A stretch of 26,043 nucleotides of DNA from CAZKSN01 sp964555585. Lineage in GTDB: Bacteria > Bacillota_I > Bacilli_A > RF39 > UBA660. Below are positions 13,384-22,967 of this stretch, piece by piece. The notes under the pieces were generated by a model. It searched no databases. It saw only the letters and a program-made list of their open reading frames with translations, and had not been told where the DNA came from. Both the position numbers and the translations under genes were made by a program. Within the stretch, counting starts at the first letter, position 1, and each line of letters starts with the position of its first letter. The stretch spans positions 1 to 26,043 of the forward strand of contig CAZKSN010000012.1 in the NCBI GenBank assembly GCA_964555585.1, read 5' to 3'.

Positions 13384-16300
13384 ATGAAAAATTTAAAAAC
13401 AAAAGAAATGAAATCAAGTAAAATAAGAAAAGAAAGTAAAGCAACTAGATTAAAGAAAATAAAAGAACAAAATATTATTCAATTTATTAAAAAGTATAAC
13501 AATGAAGAAGCTTTTAATTTTGATATTAAAGGTAAAATGAAATTGACTTCATCAGATAATTTTGCAAATTCAGTTAATGAATTAGCAGGTAAATTTGAAG
13601 GAGCAGATTATCCTGTAATTATTGGACAAGTCAGCGGTTTTTTTGAAACAGCCACATTGGCTGGTTTAATGGCGAATAATTGTAAGAGTAGAACTAAACC
13701 CTTCTTATTATTCTTTGATAAAAACAATAATAATATTCAAAATGCTATTTTTAATACTCTTCTCATATCTTCTTGTGAATCTAAGGAAGAATATTTGATA
13801 AATGTTTTTCAATTAAGTGATATTGAAATACTTAAAGCTTTTGATCCAAAATTATATGAAAAGGAATTCACAAAAGCTGAGGAAGAAAATACTAAAGCTT
13901 TAGAAAAAGAAGAAGAACCAAAAAATATAGAAACTATTATATTAGAAAAATATGATAAAGAGAAAATAAGAGAAATACTAAATAAGAAATATACTTTAGC
14001 AAAGCTTGAAAAATATGTTTCAACAAAGGAATATAATAAAGAAGCACATTTAGCTCAACTGCTTGCAGCAGTTAAATCAAATTTAACTAAAGAGATGTAT
14101 GATTATTTTGAAATTATAGCAACTAATATGTGTAATTATTTTGCTGAAAAAGATAATTTTTCAAATCATTTAGATTATCTTGTTAAAGATATTAAAAGAA
14201 ATAAAAAAACACATATCCTAGATAATGATGAAGTGTATGAAGGTTATTCTGACTTAATTTCAAAAAATGGAACTGGAAATATTAAATTTTTACCAAATTT
14301 AGATATATCAGACCCAAAAGATATAGTAAGATTAGAAGAAATTTTAAATGCAGAAAAAATTATATCAAAAGATATAGATAAACATAAATTTCCTATTGAA
14401 GTAGCGTTTATTCCGCATTTAAGAAGATTTAAAGAGGCTTATCCGTTATTAAAAAATAATGCGCAATATTTTATTGAAACACAAAGAGAACATGGTAAAA
14501 AAGATGATTCTGGAAATTATATTTATCAGCGTACTTCAACTCTATTTAATCCTAATTTTGGTAGAGAAACTGTAGATTTTGGAAAAGAAATAAAAGATTT
14601 ATCTCAATCATCAAAATTACAAGAATTAGAAAAACTTGACGGTTATAATTTTATCTCAATAGGTGGAATTAATATTGGATATATATATACAAGTTATCCT
14701 GATTTGAAAAAAATTATAGATATGGCTAAAGTTGATAAAGTAGATGTAGCATTTCTCCAAAGTTTAATATATTCTGAACATAAAAGATATCAAACTAAAA
14801 GACGAAATCTTACAGATACAAATTTTCCGGATTTAGATTCTAGACTTAAAGCTGGAAAACAATTAATTGAAGATTTAAATGTTTCTGGAATAAAAGTTGT
14901 ATATCAAATGGGTGATGAAGATGAAAATTTAAGGGAAGAACTATTCTATACCTATTTTCATAAAGAATTAAAGAAAAATAAAAACTTTCTTGAAAGAGAA
15001 GACACTGATGAAATGCATGACTGGATTAAAAATATTATTTATGAAGATTTAATACCATATTTAATTCGCTCAGGAAAAGATATTACAGTTTACTATGATG
15101 AGAATGGAAATAAAAAAACTAGAATTGGAGAAATATGCAGTTATATTAGTGCAATAAAATATGGAACTCCTTTGGGAGATTTAACAAATTTAGTTGATGA
15201 ATTTGGAAATCCTCTGATTGAAGAGCAATACTTTAGAAATACAGATAATTTTAATATAGTAAATGAAACGATTGTTGACTTTGATAAAAATAATACCAGA
15301 ATATCTGTGGATATGATTGCCAACCCAAACTTTTCATCTGAAACTCAATATGCAAATCCGGATGCGGGAATATTAAAAAGAATAAAAGACTATCAAGATG
15401 GAGCAATTAAAAATCATGATAATCCTCAAGTTCTTTTAGATTCCAGACAGGGTTATATGGGAGCAAATGTTATTGGCGGAAGATATGGTCATTTGGCATT
15501 AAATACTCCTCAATTAACAGATGATTTAATGTATCTTGATAAAGATATGCTGGATGGAAGAAAAAGAGTTAAAAGTGATCCGGTTCATAAACGTGTTACA
15601 CAGCCTCAAAACAGAATGAATTTTCCAGGCTCTTGGCATGTCTCTGGGGATTTGGATGGAATATTAAGATTAACACCTTACTGGAGACGTCCAAGAGAAG
15701 TGATGGATTTTGTTCAGAAGATAGGTCAGCCTTTGCCAAAAAGAGTTGAGATGCACGTCAATGATATTCAGACAGGTTCAATTACTGAAAGACTTGCCAC
15801 CACTTTAAAATATTATGATATGGCTTTTTATAAATATGGTGCAGATGTCTTATCATATTTGGGAGATATTCAGCAAGGATGGAACTATGATAGATTCCCT
15901 GTTGAATCCAGACATACAGGAGCACAGTCTGTTACTCAGCAAACAGTTGATGTGTTAAAATTGCAAAGACCTTGGGTTGTTAATGCGTTTGGAGTAGTTC
16001 CTCCAAAATTATTTGAAGTAAATGAAAAAGATATAAATATAGATGAAAAGACATCTAATATGATAGTAGACTACTTATATGAAAAAGATTTAATAGAAAA
16101 AAAAGATACAGAATATAGCTATGTTTACTCTATTAAAAAAGATGTAAACTATAAGGATATAAAATTACCGGAACGTTTGAAACCGTATGAGAATCATATA
16201 AAAAGACGTTTGAATACAATCAAGTATCTTGAATTAATATTAATAGCGGATGGTAATCATGAAAAAAATACTGATAAGCTGCAAAGGGGATATAAACCTT

Positions 16301-16935
16301 TAGAAGCTTTAAAAACTCAACTAGAGGAATTTAAAAACTTTTCTGATTCTGATGTAGATATTAAATATGCGGAATTCATTATAAATAGTGAAGGTGATCT
16401 TGTGGAAGGTTCTTACTGTTACAGCGAAATAAATGGATACAATAAATTATCCTCACATAATTTCAGAACTCCTTCAAAGGGAACAGGTGGATCTGCTTGC
16501 AGAAATATGGCCAACTGGCTTGAATCAATAGGTCAGGAATATAGAAATATTGACATTATTGAACAAGGACATCTACACAATTTTGAAGCCGCAGTATTGA
16601 ATGAAAAATTATATATAGTTATACCTGGAATGGCTGGTCAAAGTGGTTTTGAACAAAATTTAGGATATTGCAGTCATCCTAGAGGGCTTATAAAAATATA
16701 TTGGCCGGATGGAAGAATATCTTTAGATCTGATAAGTTCCAATGCTTTAGATAATTGGGAAATAATTAACCCGGAAATAAGAAAAATCGGCTTGGATAAT
16801 CACATAAAGAATTGTTTAAGACAGGAAGCAGTTATTATTTCTTCAGATCAACCAAATGAATATCATCAACCGGTTCAAAGAGAAATAATTCCGGCAACTT
16901 TAACTAAAAAAATTGGACCAAGTGTTCCAAGATAA
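13384..16935 (+). CDS. Large metallophosphoesterase-like protein with a degenerate and an intact phosphoesterase region
   Basis: 1183 aa, cytoplasmic-looking, no signal peptide or membrane helix. The C-terminal region has the calcineurin-like phosphoesterase motifs in order: Asp794-Ile-Gln796 (HVNDIQTG; usually DxH), Gly827-Asp828 (GDIQQG), Gly957-Asn-His-Glu960 (DGNHEKN), a possible His1025, and Gly1062-His-x-His1065 (QGHLHN). It is therefore probably a metal-dependent phosphodiesterase or nuclease. The middle region (about 424-515) has the same spacing pattern but lacks the metal residues: SIGGINIG for DxHxG, AFLQSLI for GD, VVYQMGDEDE for GNHD. The N-terminal 400 residues are not recognised, except for a lysine-rich start and a hydrophobic VIIGQVSGFFETATLAG segment. 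AGAGAGG precedes the ATG. It is transcribed alone and followed by a terminator. Substrate unknown. Confidence 0.8.
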   Translation: MKNLKTKEMKSSKIRKESKATRLKKIKEQNIIQFIKKYNNEEAFNFDIKGKMKLTSSDNFANSVNELAGKFEGADYPVIIGQVSGFFETATLAGLMANNCKSRTKPFLLFFDKNNNNIQNAIFNTLLISSCESKEEYLINVFQLSDIEILKAFDPKLYEKEFTKAEEENTKALEKEEEPKNIETIILEKYDKEKIREILNKKYTLAKLEKYVSTKEYNKEAHLAQLLAAVKSNLTKEMYDYFEIIATNMCNYFAEKDNFSNHLDYLVKDIKRNKKTHILDNDEVYEGYSDLISKNGTGNIKFLPNLDISDPKDIVRLEEILNAEKIISKDIDKHKFPIEVAFIPHLRRFKEAYPLLKNNAQYFIETQREHGKKDDSGNYIYQRTSTLFNPNFGRETVDFGKEIKDLSQSSKLQELEKLDGYNFISIGGINIGYIYTSYPDLKKIIDMAKVDKVDVAFLQSLIYSEHKRYQTKRRNLTDTNFPDLDSRLKAGKQLIEDLNVSGIKVVYQMGDEDENLREELFYTYFHKELKKNKNFLEREDTDEMHDWIKNIIYEDLIPYLIRSGKDITVYYDENGNKKTRIGEICSYISAIKYGTPLGDLTNLVDEFGNPLIEEQYFRNTDNFNIVNETIVDFDKNNTRISVDMIANPNFSSETQYANPDAGILKRIKDYQDGAIKNHDNPQVLLDSRQGYMGANVIGGRYGHLALNTPQLTDDLMYLDKDMLDGRKRVKSDPVHKRVTQPQNRMNFPGSWHVSGDLDGILRLTPYWRRPREVMDFVQKIGQPLPKRVEMHVNDIQTGSITERLATTLKYYDMAFYKYGADVLSYLGDIQQGWNYDRFPVESRHTGAQSVTQQTVDVLKLQRPWVVNAFGVVPPKLFEVNEKDINIDEKTSNMIVDYLYEKDLIEKKDTEYSYVYSIKKDVNYKDIKLPERLKPYENHIKRRLNTIKYLELILIADGNHEKNTDKLQRGYKPLEALKTQLEEFKNFSDSDVDIKYAEFIINSEGDLVEGSYCYSEINGYNKLSSHNFRTPSKGTGGSACRNMANWLESIGQEYRNIDIIEQGHLHNFEAAVLNEKLYIVIPGMAGQSGFEQNLGYCSHPRGLIKIYWPDGRISLDLISSNALDNWEIINPEIRKIGLDNHIKNCLRQEAVIISSDQPNEYHQPVQREIIPATLTKKIGPSVPR

Positions 16936-16937
16936 TG

Positions 16938-16961
16938 AAAGAGCAGTTATTTGCTCTTTTT
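16938..16961 (+). terminator. Rho-independent terminator after the phosphoesterase gene
   Basis: Perfect 8-bp stem AAAGAGCA (16938-16945) with TGCTCTTT (16952-16959), 6-nt loop, T's to 16961. Confidence 0.88.
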
Positions 16962-16994
16962 AAATATAATTATATTTAATTTCATAAATTTAAA

Positions 16995-17003
16995 TGATAT
17001 AAT
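16995..17003 (+). promoter_or_regulatory. Extended -10 promoter of the LTA-synthase family gene
   Basis: TG (16995-16996), A, perfect TATAAT (16998-17003); weak -35 TTTAAT at 16975. Expected leader about 17 nt. Confidence 0.55.
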
Positions 17004-17026
17004 ATTTTTTAGATGAGGATAATAAT

Positions 17027-18964
17027 ATGAAAAATAAAATAAGTTCAGTGTTTTGGTATATATTTATAATAATATATTTGGAGTCTGTATATAAAATATA
17101 TGCTTTTCACAATTTATTTAGCTTGAATACTTTATATATCATATTTTTTTCCATTCCACTGTCTATTTTATTTTATTTAATATTCAATATATATAATAAA
17201 AAGGTTAATTTCATATTAGGAATTATATTTACATTTATTATAACTTTCTTATTTTGTGCACAGATAGTGTACTTTGAGTTTTACGAATCATTTCTTTCAG
17301 CTTTTTCCATCAAGAATGGAACCGCACAAGTATTGGGATTTGCTTCCACAATAAAAGCAGTCATATTAAGAGTTTGGTATGTAGTATTCATTAATTTCAT
17401 TCCTTTTATCTTATATGTAATTTTTAGCAGGAAAGTATTGGAATTTAAGAGATTGAAGCATAAACTTATAATTATATTGACAATAGTAATGCTTTTGTTT
17501 TATGTTTCTTCACTATTGTTCATCAGAAAAGAAGCCGATGGCATATATTCTTTAAACAGACTTTATTATGAAACGCATGCTCCAGTATTGACTGCTAATA
17601 AAGTTGGAGTTCTAACCATGTCAAGACTGGACTTAAAAAGATATATTTTCGGATTTGAGGAAAAAATATGGTTAAATGATGATACTCAGAAGGAAGAAGA
17701 AGAGGAAATCATTGAAATATTCTACAATACCCTTGATATAGATTTCGTAAATTTAATTGCTAATGAATCAAATGAAAAGATTAAAAACATGCATATATAT
17801 TTTAACAGTGTCGAACCTACTCAGAAAAATGAATATACTGGTTTATTCAAAGGAAAAAACTTAATATTCATAACTGCAGAGGGTCTTGATTCTATTGCAA
17901 TAGATGAAACTTTAACTCCGACTTTATATAAAATGGCTACTAATGGAATAGTATTCAACAATTATTATCAGCCTATATTTCCTGTAAGTACTTCTGATGG
18001 TGAATATATGAATATGAATTCTTTAATCCCAAAAGAAGGAGTATGGAGTATGTATAGATCATCATTTATTGATATGCCTTTTGCGATTGGAAACATGTTC
18101 AATAAACTTGGATATAAGACTAATGCCTATCATAATCACACTTACACTTATTATGACAGAGATAAATCTCATCCAAATATGGGATTTGATTACCTGGGCT
18201 GTGGAAATGGCTTGGAAGATAGAATGAATTGTAAACATTGGCCAAACAGTGACTATGAGATGATTGAAGGCACTTACTATGATTATATTAATGCAGAAAC
18301 AAAAAACTTTGCAACTTATTATATGACTGTAAGCGGTCATTTAAACTATAATTTTTATGGAAATAATATGGCAAGCAGAAATAAGGCTTCAGTTAAAGAC
18401 TTGCCTTACAGTGATGCTGTAAAAGCATATATTGCCTGCAACATGGAACTAGATAAAGCCATGGAGGCATTACTTCGCCATTTGGAAGAAGCAGGTATTT
18501 TAGATGACACTCTAATAGTAATGGGTCCTGATCATTATCCATATGGCTTAACTGCAAAGGAAATAAATGAAAAAAGTATAATAAATAGAGATGATAAATT
18601 TGATTTATATAAAACCTCTTTAATTATGTATAATCCAGCAATTGAAAAAGTAGTTGTTGATAAATATACAAGCAGTATAGATATTTTACCTACTGTCTAT
18701 AATTTGTTTGGAATTGATTATGATTCAAGATTGCTAATGGGAAGAGATGTTTTCAGTCCTGGTGATGGACTGGTAATTCTATCTGATAGAAGCTGGATAA
18801 CAGATAAGGGAAAATATAATTCAATTACAAAGAAATTTAATGCATATGAAGGAGTTACTGTTGATGAAAATTATGTTGAATCTGTTAATGAACTGGTTTA
18901 TCAAAAATTCAGTATGTCTTCTTTAATATTAAGCAACAATTATTACAGTAAATTGGGTTTGTAA
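17027..18964 (+). CDS. LTA synthase / phosphoglycerol transferase family membrane protein
   Basis: 645 aa with about five N-terminal membrane helices (to about residue 165), a linker, and an extracellular sulfatase-fold domain. LtaS-type enzymes move glycerolphosphate from phosphatidylglycerol onto the growing lipoteichoic acid chain. Active-site residues are visible: Glu285 (ITAEGLDS), the nucleophile Thr322 in PVSTSDGEYM (LtaS has GKTSD), His438 (VSGHLNYNF), and Asp502-His503 (GPDHYPYG). Members of this family can also be LTA primases or modify other envelope polymers, so the precise substrate is open. GATGAGG precedes the ATG. The Ogg gene starts one base after its stop. It fits with the lipid-carrier genes at 5896-7858 in indicating a teichoic-acid-type envelope. 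Confidence 0.88.
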   Translation: MKNKISSVFWYIFIIIYLESVYKIYAFHNLFSLNTLYIIFFSIPLSILFYLIFNIYNKKVNFILGIIFTFIITFLFCAQIVYFEFYESFLSAFSIKNGTAQVLGFASTIKAVILRVWYVVFINFIPFILYVIFSRKVLEFKRLKHKLIIILTIVMLLFYVSSLLFIRKEADGIYSLNRLYYETHAPVLTANKVGVLTMSRLDLKRYIFGFEEKIWLNDDTQKEEEEEIIEIFYNTLDIDFVNLIANESNEKIKNMHIYFNSVEPTQKNEYTGLFKGKNLIFITAEGLDSIAIDETLTPTLYKMATNGIVFNNYYQPIFPVSTSDGEYMNMNSLIPKEGVWSMYRSSFIDMPFAIGNMFNKLGYKTNAYHNHTYTYYDRDKSHPNMGFDYLGCGNGLEDRMNCKHWPNSDYEMIEGTYYDYINAETKNFATYYMTVSGHLNYNFYGNNMASRNKASVKDLPYSDAVKAYIACNMELDKAMEALLRHLEEAGILDDTLIVMGPDHYPYGLTAKEINEKSIINRDDKFDLYKTSLIMYNPAIEKVVVDKYTSSIDILPTVYNLFGIDYDSRLLMGRDVFSPGDGLVILSDRSWITDKGKYNSITKKFNAYEGVTVDENYVESVNELVYQKFSMSSLILSNNYYSKLGL

Positions 18965-18965
18965 C

Positions 18966-19796
18966 ATGATAAGAATTTTAAAGAAAGATTTGGATTTAGA
19001 ATCGGTATTGTTTAGCGGACAATGTTTTAGAGTTTCAAGATACGAAGAAGGCTTCATTGTTATTCTTCATGACAGAGTAGTCTATATAGTTGAAGAAAAA
19101 GAACATTTATCAGTTGAATCTTCTGATGAAAGCAATTTGGAGAAAATAATAACTGAATATTTTGATTTAAATAGAGATTATGAAAGTATCAATAGTATAC
19201 TATCTGAAAAGGATGCTGTGATGAAGGAAATAATTAATAGATGTAAGGGATTTAAAATATTAAATCAAAATCCTTATGAGATGTTTATTTCCTATATAAT
19301 ATCTCAAAATAACAATGTTAAAAGAATTTCTGGTATAATAGAAAAACTATCCTTTAATTATGGAAAGAAGGTAAAGTTTAAAAACAGGGAATATTATTTA
19401 TTTCCGGAAAAAGAAAGCCTATATGATATCAAAGAAGAGGAATTGAATAAACTTGGTCTGGGCTATAGAACAAAATATATTATGTCAGCCATAGCTGTTT
19501 TGAAAAAAGACCTGAATTATTTAGAAAAAATAGCAGATTTAAATACAGAAGAAGCACTTAAGGAATTAATGAAAATAAACGGAATCGGATTAAAAGTTGC
19601 TTCATGTATTTTATTGTTTGGCTTTGGAAAACTTGATGTTTTTCCAATTGATACCTGGGTAAAAAAAACAATATCAGAAAAATATAATATTGAGAATAAC
19701 TATAAGGATATTCAAAAATTTACAAAAAATCTTTTTGAAAATTATACTGGAATTGCTATTCAATATTTATATCACAGTGGAAGAAATTTAAAATAA
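18966..19796 (+). CDS. ogg: 8-oxoguanine DNA glycosylase/AP lyase (Ogg type)
   Basis: 276 aa. Removes oxidised guanine from DNA. The N-terminal half has the OGG_N fold with LFSGQCFRVSRYEEGF. The C-terminal HhH-GPD domain contains the helix-hairpin-helix NGIGLKVASCILLFGFG, with the Schiff-base Lys210, and the catalytic Asp229 in VFPIDTWVKK. GLGYRTKYI lies just before this. The start ATG is one base after the LTA-synthase stop and has only a weak ribosome binding site, so it is probably read by reinitiation in one transcript. DNA repair and envelope polymer synthesis have no known link, so the pairing is likely positional. Confidence 0.93.
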   Translation: MIRILKKDLDLESVLFSGQCFRVSRYEEGFIVILHDRVVYIVEEKEHLSVESSDESNLEKIITEYFDLNRDYESINSILSEKDAVMKEIINRCKGFKILNQNPYEMFISYIISQNNNVKRISGIIEKLSFNYGKKVKFKNREYYLFPEKESLYDIKEEELNKLGLGYRTKYIMSAIAVLKKDLNYLEKIADLNTEEALKELMKINGIGLKVASCILLFGFGKLDVFPIDTWVKKTISEKYNIENNYKDIQKFTKNLFENYTGIAIQYLYHSGRNLK

Positions 19797-19800
19797 ACCA

Positions 19801-19829
19801 TTGACATAAACAATTATTACTGATAACAT
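19801..19829 (+). promoter_or_regulatory. Promoter with consensus -35 before the 19852 gene
   Basis: Perfect TTGACA (19801-19806), 17 bp, then TAACAT (19824-19829) preceded by TGA. It is the only perfect -35 found together with an extended -10 in the window. Confidence 0.65.
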
Positions 19830-19851
19830 TAAGTTAACAATAAAGGTGAAT

Positions 19852-20247
19852 ATGTCAAAATATAATAAATTTTTAACTTTATATAATAAATTAATTTTAA
19901 TTGAAAAATTTAAATTTTTTTTATATTTATTCTATTATTGGAATCAATACATTTCAAAGAAGAAATTATTTAATAAGAAGGAGAATAACTTATATAATTA
20001 TTTAACAGAACAAAAAGTTTTAATATATTTTCCTGTAACAGTAAAGAAAGAATATAGAGAAAATTATAAAAAATTTTTAAAACTTGATTTTAATAGAAAG
20101 ATAAATTTTATTATTGATGAGTTAATATATTTTGAAAAAAACAAAAATGAATTGAAGCCATTTATAGTTGACAATAAATTTGAGTTGGATTTTTTTGAAT
20201 TGGCAAAAGTACTATTAAAGTATTTCAAGAGTAATTATAGTAATTGA
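19852..20247 (+). CDS. Unknown 131-aa basic protein
   Basis: Not recognised. Very rich in Lys, Phe, Tyr and Leu, mostly helical. An aromatic, hydrophobic stretch (about residues 17-33, FKFFLYLFYYWNQYIS) may bind the membrane but is not a clean transmembrane helix. ATG 19852 has AAAGGTG just upstream; an in-frame GTG at 19846 lies within that site. It ends with TGA, which supports the standard code. It has its own good promoter, and the next gene's promoter begins inside its stop codon, so it is a single-gene unit. Confidence 0.65.
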   Translation: MSKYNKFLTLYNKLILIEKFKFFLYLFYYWNQYISKKKLFNKKENNLYNYLTEQKVLIYFPVTVKKEYRENYKKFLKLDFNRKINFIIDELIYFEKNKNELKPFIVDNKFELDFFELAKVLLKYFKSNYSN

Positions 20248-20271
20248 AATATATTGATATTGTGTTATAAT
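20244..20271 (+). promoter_or_regulatory. Promoter of the GNAT-like gene
   Basis: TTGAAA (20244-20249), 16 bp, perfect TATAAT (20266-20271) preceded by TGT. The -35 overlaps the TGA stop of the preceding gene. Confidence 0.65.
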
Positions 20272-20292
20272 ATCTTTTCAAGAGGAAACAAA

Positions 20293-21243
20293 ATGATTAA
20301 GAGATTTAATGAATTTACTGAAAAAGATATTAAAAAATTAAAAGAATTAATAAATGATAAATTTTTTAGCTTAGATTATATTGATACTGATAAATTATAT
20401 TTATTTAAAAATAATAATAATACAATATATTTTAGTTTAAATAACTCTGAATTTGGTATAGGTACTACTGTTAGTATAATTACATATCAAGATAATTATT
20501 TTGATGAATTAGTTACAGCTTTAGAAGAAAAATATGAATTTTTATTTTTTATTATAGATTATTATAATCAATTTGATAATAAAAAATTATTAAAGGTAGA
20601 CAATATAATTGACAAGCATAAAATTAATCTTTTTAAAAAATATTATTGCAATAAAAAAGAACTGGTTGATGTTCCTTTGAATTATTTAGTAAAAAAACAT
20701 ATTCCGGAACTGGATTTCAATAAATTGAAATTCTACGATTTTAATCGTGATCAGTTGTTAAGATTCAATCAAACTAATTATTTATATAATAATGAAATAT
20801 TAGGGTGGAAAACTCCAAGCAATTTCTATTATTTATTTGGTTTTTGTTATACCAAGCCTGAAATTCCTGAACATAATTGCAGTTTTCTATTATGCACTTT
20901 AGACAATGCTTTTGGAAAAGAGACGATTGTTGGAGTTTTGAAATACAATTTACAGTATAATCCTGAACGAATGGAGGATGGCATTACCTTTAATTATATT
21001 TCATATGCTGAAACAAATTATTTTTATAGAAATAAGGGAATATACAAACTCTTAATTGAAAAATTTATAAATGAAATCAATAATAATAATATAATAATTT
21101 CCAATGAATCCGATATGGGAAAAATTGTAGGAACTCAAAGGATAATATTTGATATTGCAAGTAAAAATAACATATCATTTGAAATAATTAAACAATCGGA
21201 ACTGTTAAATTATTTTGAATCTAAATTGAAATTAGATAAATAA
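20293..21243 (+). CDS. Uncharacterised protein with GNAT-like C-terminal region
   Basis: 316 aa. The first half (to about residue 170) is unlike anything I recognise. The C-terminal part resembles a Gcn5-type N-acyltransferase core: ETIVGVLKYNLQY (strands beta 2-4), then FNYISYAETNYFYRNKGIYK LLIEKF, where RNKGIYKLL matches the R/Q-x-x-G-x-G/A acetyl-CoA loop loosely (the last Gly is replaced by Tyr). The assignment is therefore moderate, and the substrate is unknown. AGAGGA (about 20281) supports ATG 20293. The gene is convergent with and almost touches the next gene on the minus strand; no terminator was seen between them. Confidence 0.65.
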   Translation: MIKRFNEFTEKDIKKLKELINDKFFSLDYIDTDKLYLFKNNNNTIYFSLNNSEFGIGTTVSIITYQDNYFDELVTALEEKYEFLFFIIDYYNQFDNKKLLKVDNIIDKHKINLFKKYYCNKKELVDVPLNYLVKKHIPELDFNKLKFYDFNRDQLLRFNQTNYLYNNEILGWKTPSNFYYLFGFCYTKPEIPEHNCSFLLCTLDNAFGKETIVGVLKYNLQYNPERMEDGITFNYISYAETNYFYRNKGIYKLLIEKFINEINNNNIIISNESDMGKIVGTQRIIFDIASKNNISFEIIKQSELLNYFESKLKLDK

Positions 21244-21244
21244 G

Positions 21245-22021
21245 CTATTTGTCTCTTTTTAAAGAAAAATTTTTAACAAAGTACATAAAGTTGTCATTTG
21301 CCTTGATTTTTAAACTTTCAATTTGCTTTGGAGAAAATGCCAAACAACTTTTATCTTCGCATTCAAATAAAATAGTTGTATTTTGCAATCTGCTTGATGG
21401 ATATAAATCCATTTCTGTCCAACCGTCTTTATGCAATAATTCTAAATTTATTACAGTTTTTAAATATGTATTTAAACTGTTTGCCTTGTTTATTTTTTTC
21501 TTAATTTCAACATAATTTCTTAAAATAACTTCTTTTAATCTGCTAATGCTATCTCCGTTTATTTTTCCTTCCTTCATTATTATTGCATTTTCAAAATCAG
21601 GAAGTATTTTTTTCATTTCCTCAATAGGCTGCTTGTTTAAAATCAATTTAATTAATGAACAAAATTTAATGCTTTTAATTTTTAATATTTCAACATATCT
21701 TTTAAAGTATATAAGATCATAATCATTAAGTATATATTTAGATTTTATTAATTTATTTTTAAATTCTTCAACAAATTCTTCAATGTCAATTTCAGATGCA
21801 TTGTTAATTCTTTTTTTTCTAGGTTTTTCACTCATATCAATATTCGCTTCTTTAGCTTTTTCTAATAAAAAGTTTTTTATTTCTTCTTCAGTTAGAGTAA
21901 CTTTTGCGTTTATAAAATATTCATATATTTCATTAAATGATATATTTAATTCATTTCTATTTATCTCGTTTAGTAATTCTTCTACATCATAAAATTCTTC
22001 TTGCTTTATAATATTATTCAT
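21245..22021 (-). CDS. Unknown 258-aa charged helical protein
   Basis: Not recognised. It is almost entirely charged helix, with a basic KPRKKR patch near residue 73 and runs of hydrophobic residues in the middle. The C-terminal about 60 residues are more globular (GWTEMDLYPSSRLQNTTILF and onward). The start at 22021 is supported by AAGGAG (22029-22034). A TTG at 22036 overlaps this site and is not used. It is transcribed toward the GNAT-like gene and away from LysR copy 2. Confidence 0.65.
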   Translation of the reverse strand: MNNIIKQEEFYDVEELLNEINRNELNISFNEIYEYFINAKVTLTEEEIKNFLLEKAKEANIDMSEKPRKKRINNASEIDIEEFVEEFKNKLIKSKYILNDYDLIYFKRYVEILKIKSIKFCSLIKLILNKQPIEEMKKILPDFENAIIMKEGKINGDSISRLKEVILRNYVEIKKKINKANSLNTYLKTVINLELLHKDGWTEMDLYPSSRLQNTTILFECEDKSCLAFSPKQIESLKIKANDNFMYFVKNFSLKRDK

Positions 22022-22052
22022 AAAAAGCTCCTTCAAAATTTTTAATAAATTA

Positions 22053-22061
22053 ATTATATCA
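22053..22061 (-). promoter_or_regulatory. Extended -10 promoter of the 22021 gene
   Basis: On the minus strand TGA-TATAAT reads from 22061 to 22053, about 32 nt before the start codon and directly after the LysR stop (22067). The -35 is poor. Confidence 0.5.
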
Positions 22062-22066
22062 TATTT

Positions 22067-22954
22067 TTATTTATTTAGTATTATTTTAAGTAATTTTTTG
22101 GTACTGAAACTAGGTAAATTTTTTAATGAATAAGCTATACCTATATGTCTTTCGGGTAATTTAGGTTCTATATCCAATTCAAATAATTTCTTTTCTTTTA
22201 AATCTTCCTTTATATAATCTTTGGTAGCATATCCGATTCCTAAGCCGATTTTAGTGAATTCCACTACCAGTGAGTAACTCGCTATGTTAATATTTGGTTT
22301 TAAATTCACATTGTTTTCCTGTAGATAATTATCCAGAAAATTTCTGGTATTTGAACCTTTCATTTGAAATACTAACGGATATTTTTCCAACTCTTTTAAT
22401 TTTACTTTTCTATTTATTAATTCCGGAAAACTATCATTTACAATAAAACAATCCTGTACTTTCTTGCATTGTTCTATTTTAATTTCTTTATTACTTTCAT
22501 ACGGTAAATTTAATATAACTAAATCTATTAAACCTTCTTTTAATTTAGGAAATAATTCAGAAGTAATATTCGTAGTTATCTGAATGTCTATCTTAGGATA
22601 TAATTTGTGAAATTCTTCCAGATAAGGTAACAGGAATTCTTTTACAAGAGTTGTACTTGTTCCGATTCTAATACATCCGACTTCCAAGTTCATTAGTTCA
22701 GTGAATTTATTTTCGGCATTATTGATGTATTCAATGGCTTTCTTTATATAATTATAAAATTCCTTTCCCTCTTCAGTTAGAATTACACCCTTTTTAGTTC
22801 GGATAAACAGCTGTCCACCTAACTGATTTTCTAAATTTTTAATGGACTTGCTTATAGCTGGCTGACTTATCATAAGTTCCTCTGCAGCTTTTGATATATT
22901 ATTTGCATTAGCAACCGCATAAAAAATTCTGTATAGTTCAAAATCTATATTCAT
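22067..22954 (-). CDS. LysR-family transcriptional regulator (copy 2)
   Basis: 295 aa. The winged helix (residues 1-60) includes NISKAAEELMISQPAISKSI and LGGQLFIRTKKGVILTEEG; the effector domain follows, with GLGIGYATKDYIKEDLKEKK near the end. It matches the LysR at 2313-3194 along its whole length, so the two are paralogues. The start at 22954 has GGAGG (about 22959) 5 nt upstream. It is divergent from the CoaE-CoaD fusion gene 84 nt away, so it may control that gene or itself. The effector is unknown. Confidence 0.93.
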   Translation of the reverse strand: MNIDFELYRIFYAVANANNISKAAEELMISQPAISKSIKNLENQLGGQLFIRTKKGVILTEEGKEFYNYIKKAIEYINNAENKFTELMNLEVGCIRIGTSTTLVKEFLLPYLEEFHKLYPKIDIQITTNITSELFPKLKEGLIDLVILNLPYESNKEIKIEQCKKVQDCFIVNDSFPELINRKVKLKELEKYPLVFQMKGSNTRNFLDNYLQENNVNLKPNINIASYSLVVEFTKIGLGIGYATKDYIKEDLKEKKLFELDIEPKLPERHIGIAYSLKNLPSFSTKKLLKIILNK

Positions 22955-22967
22955 ATAACCTCCAGTT

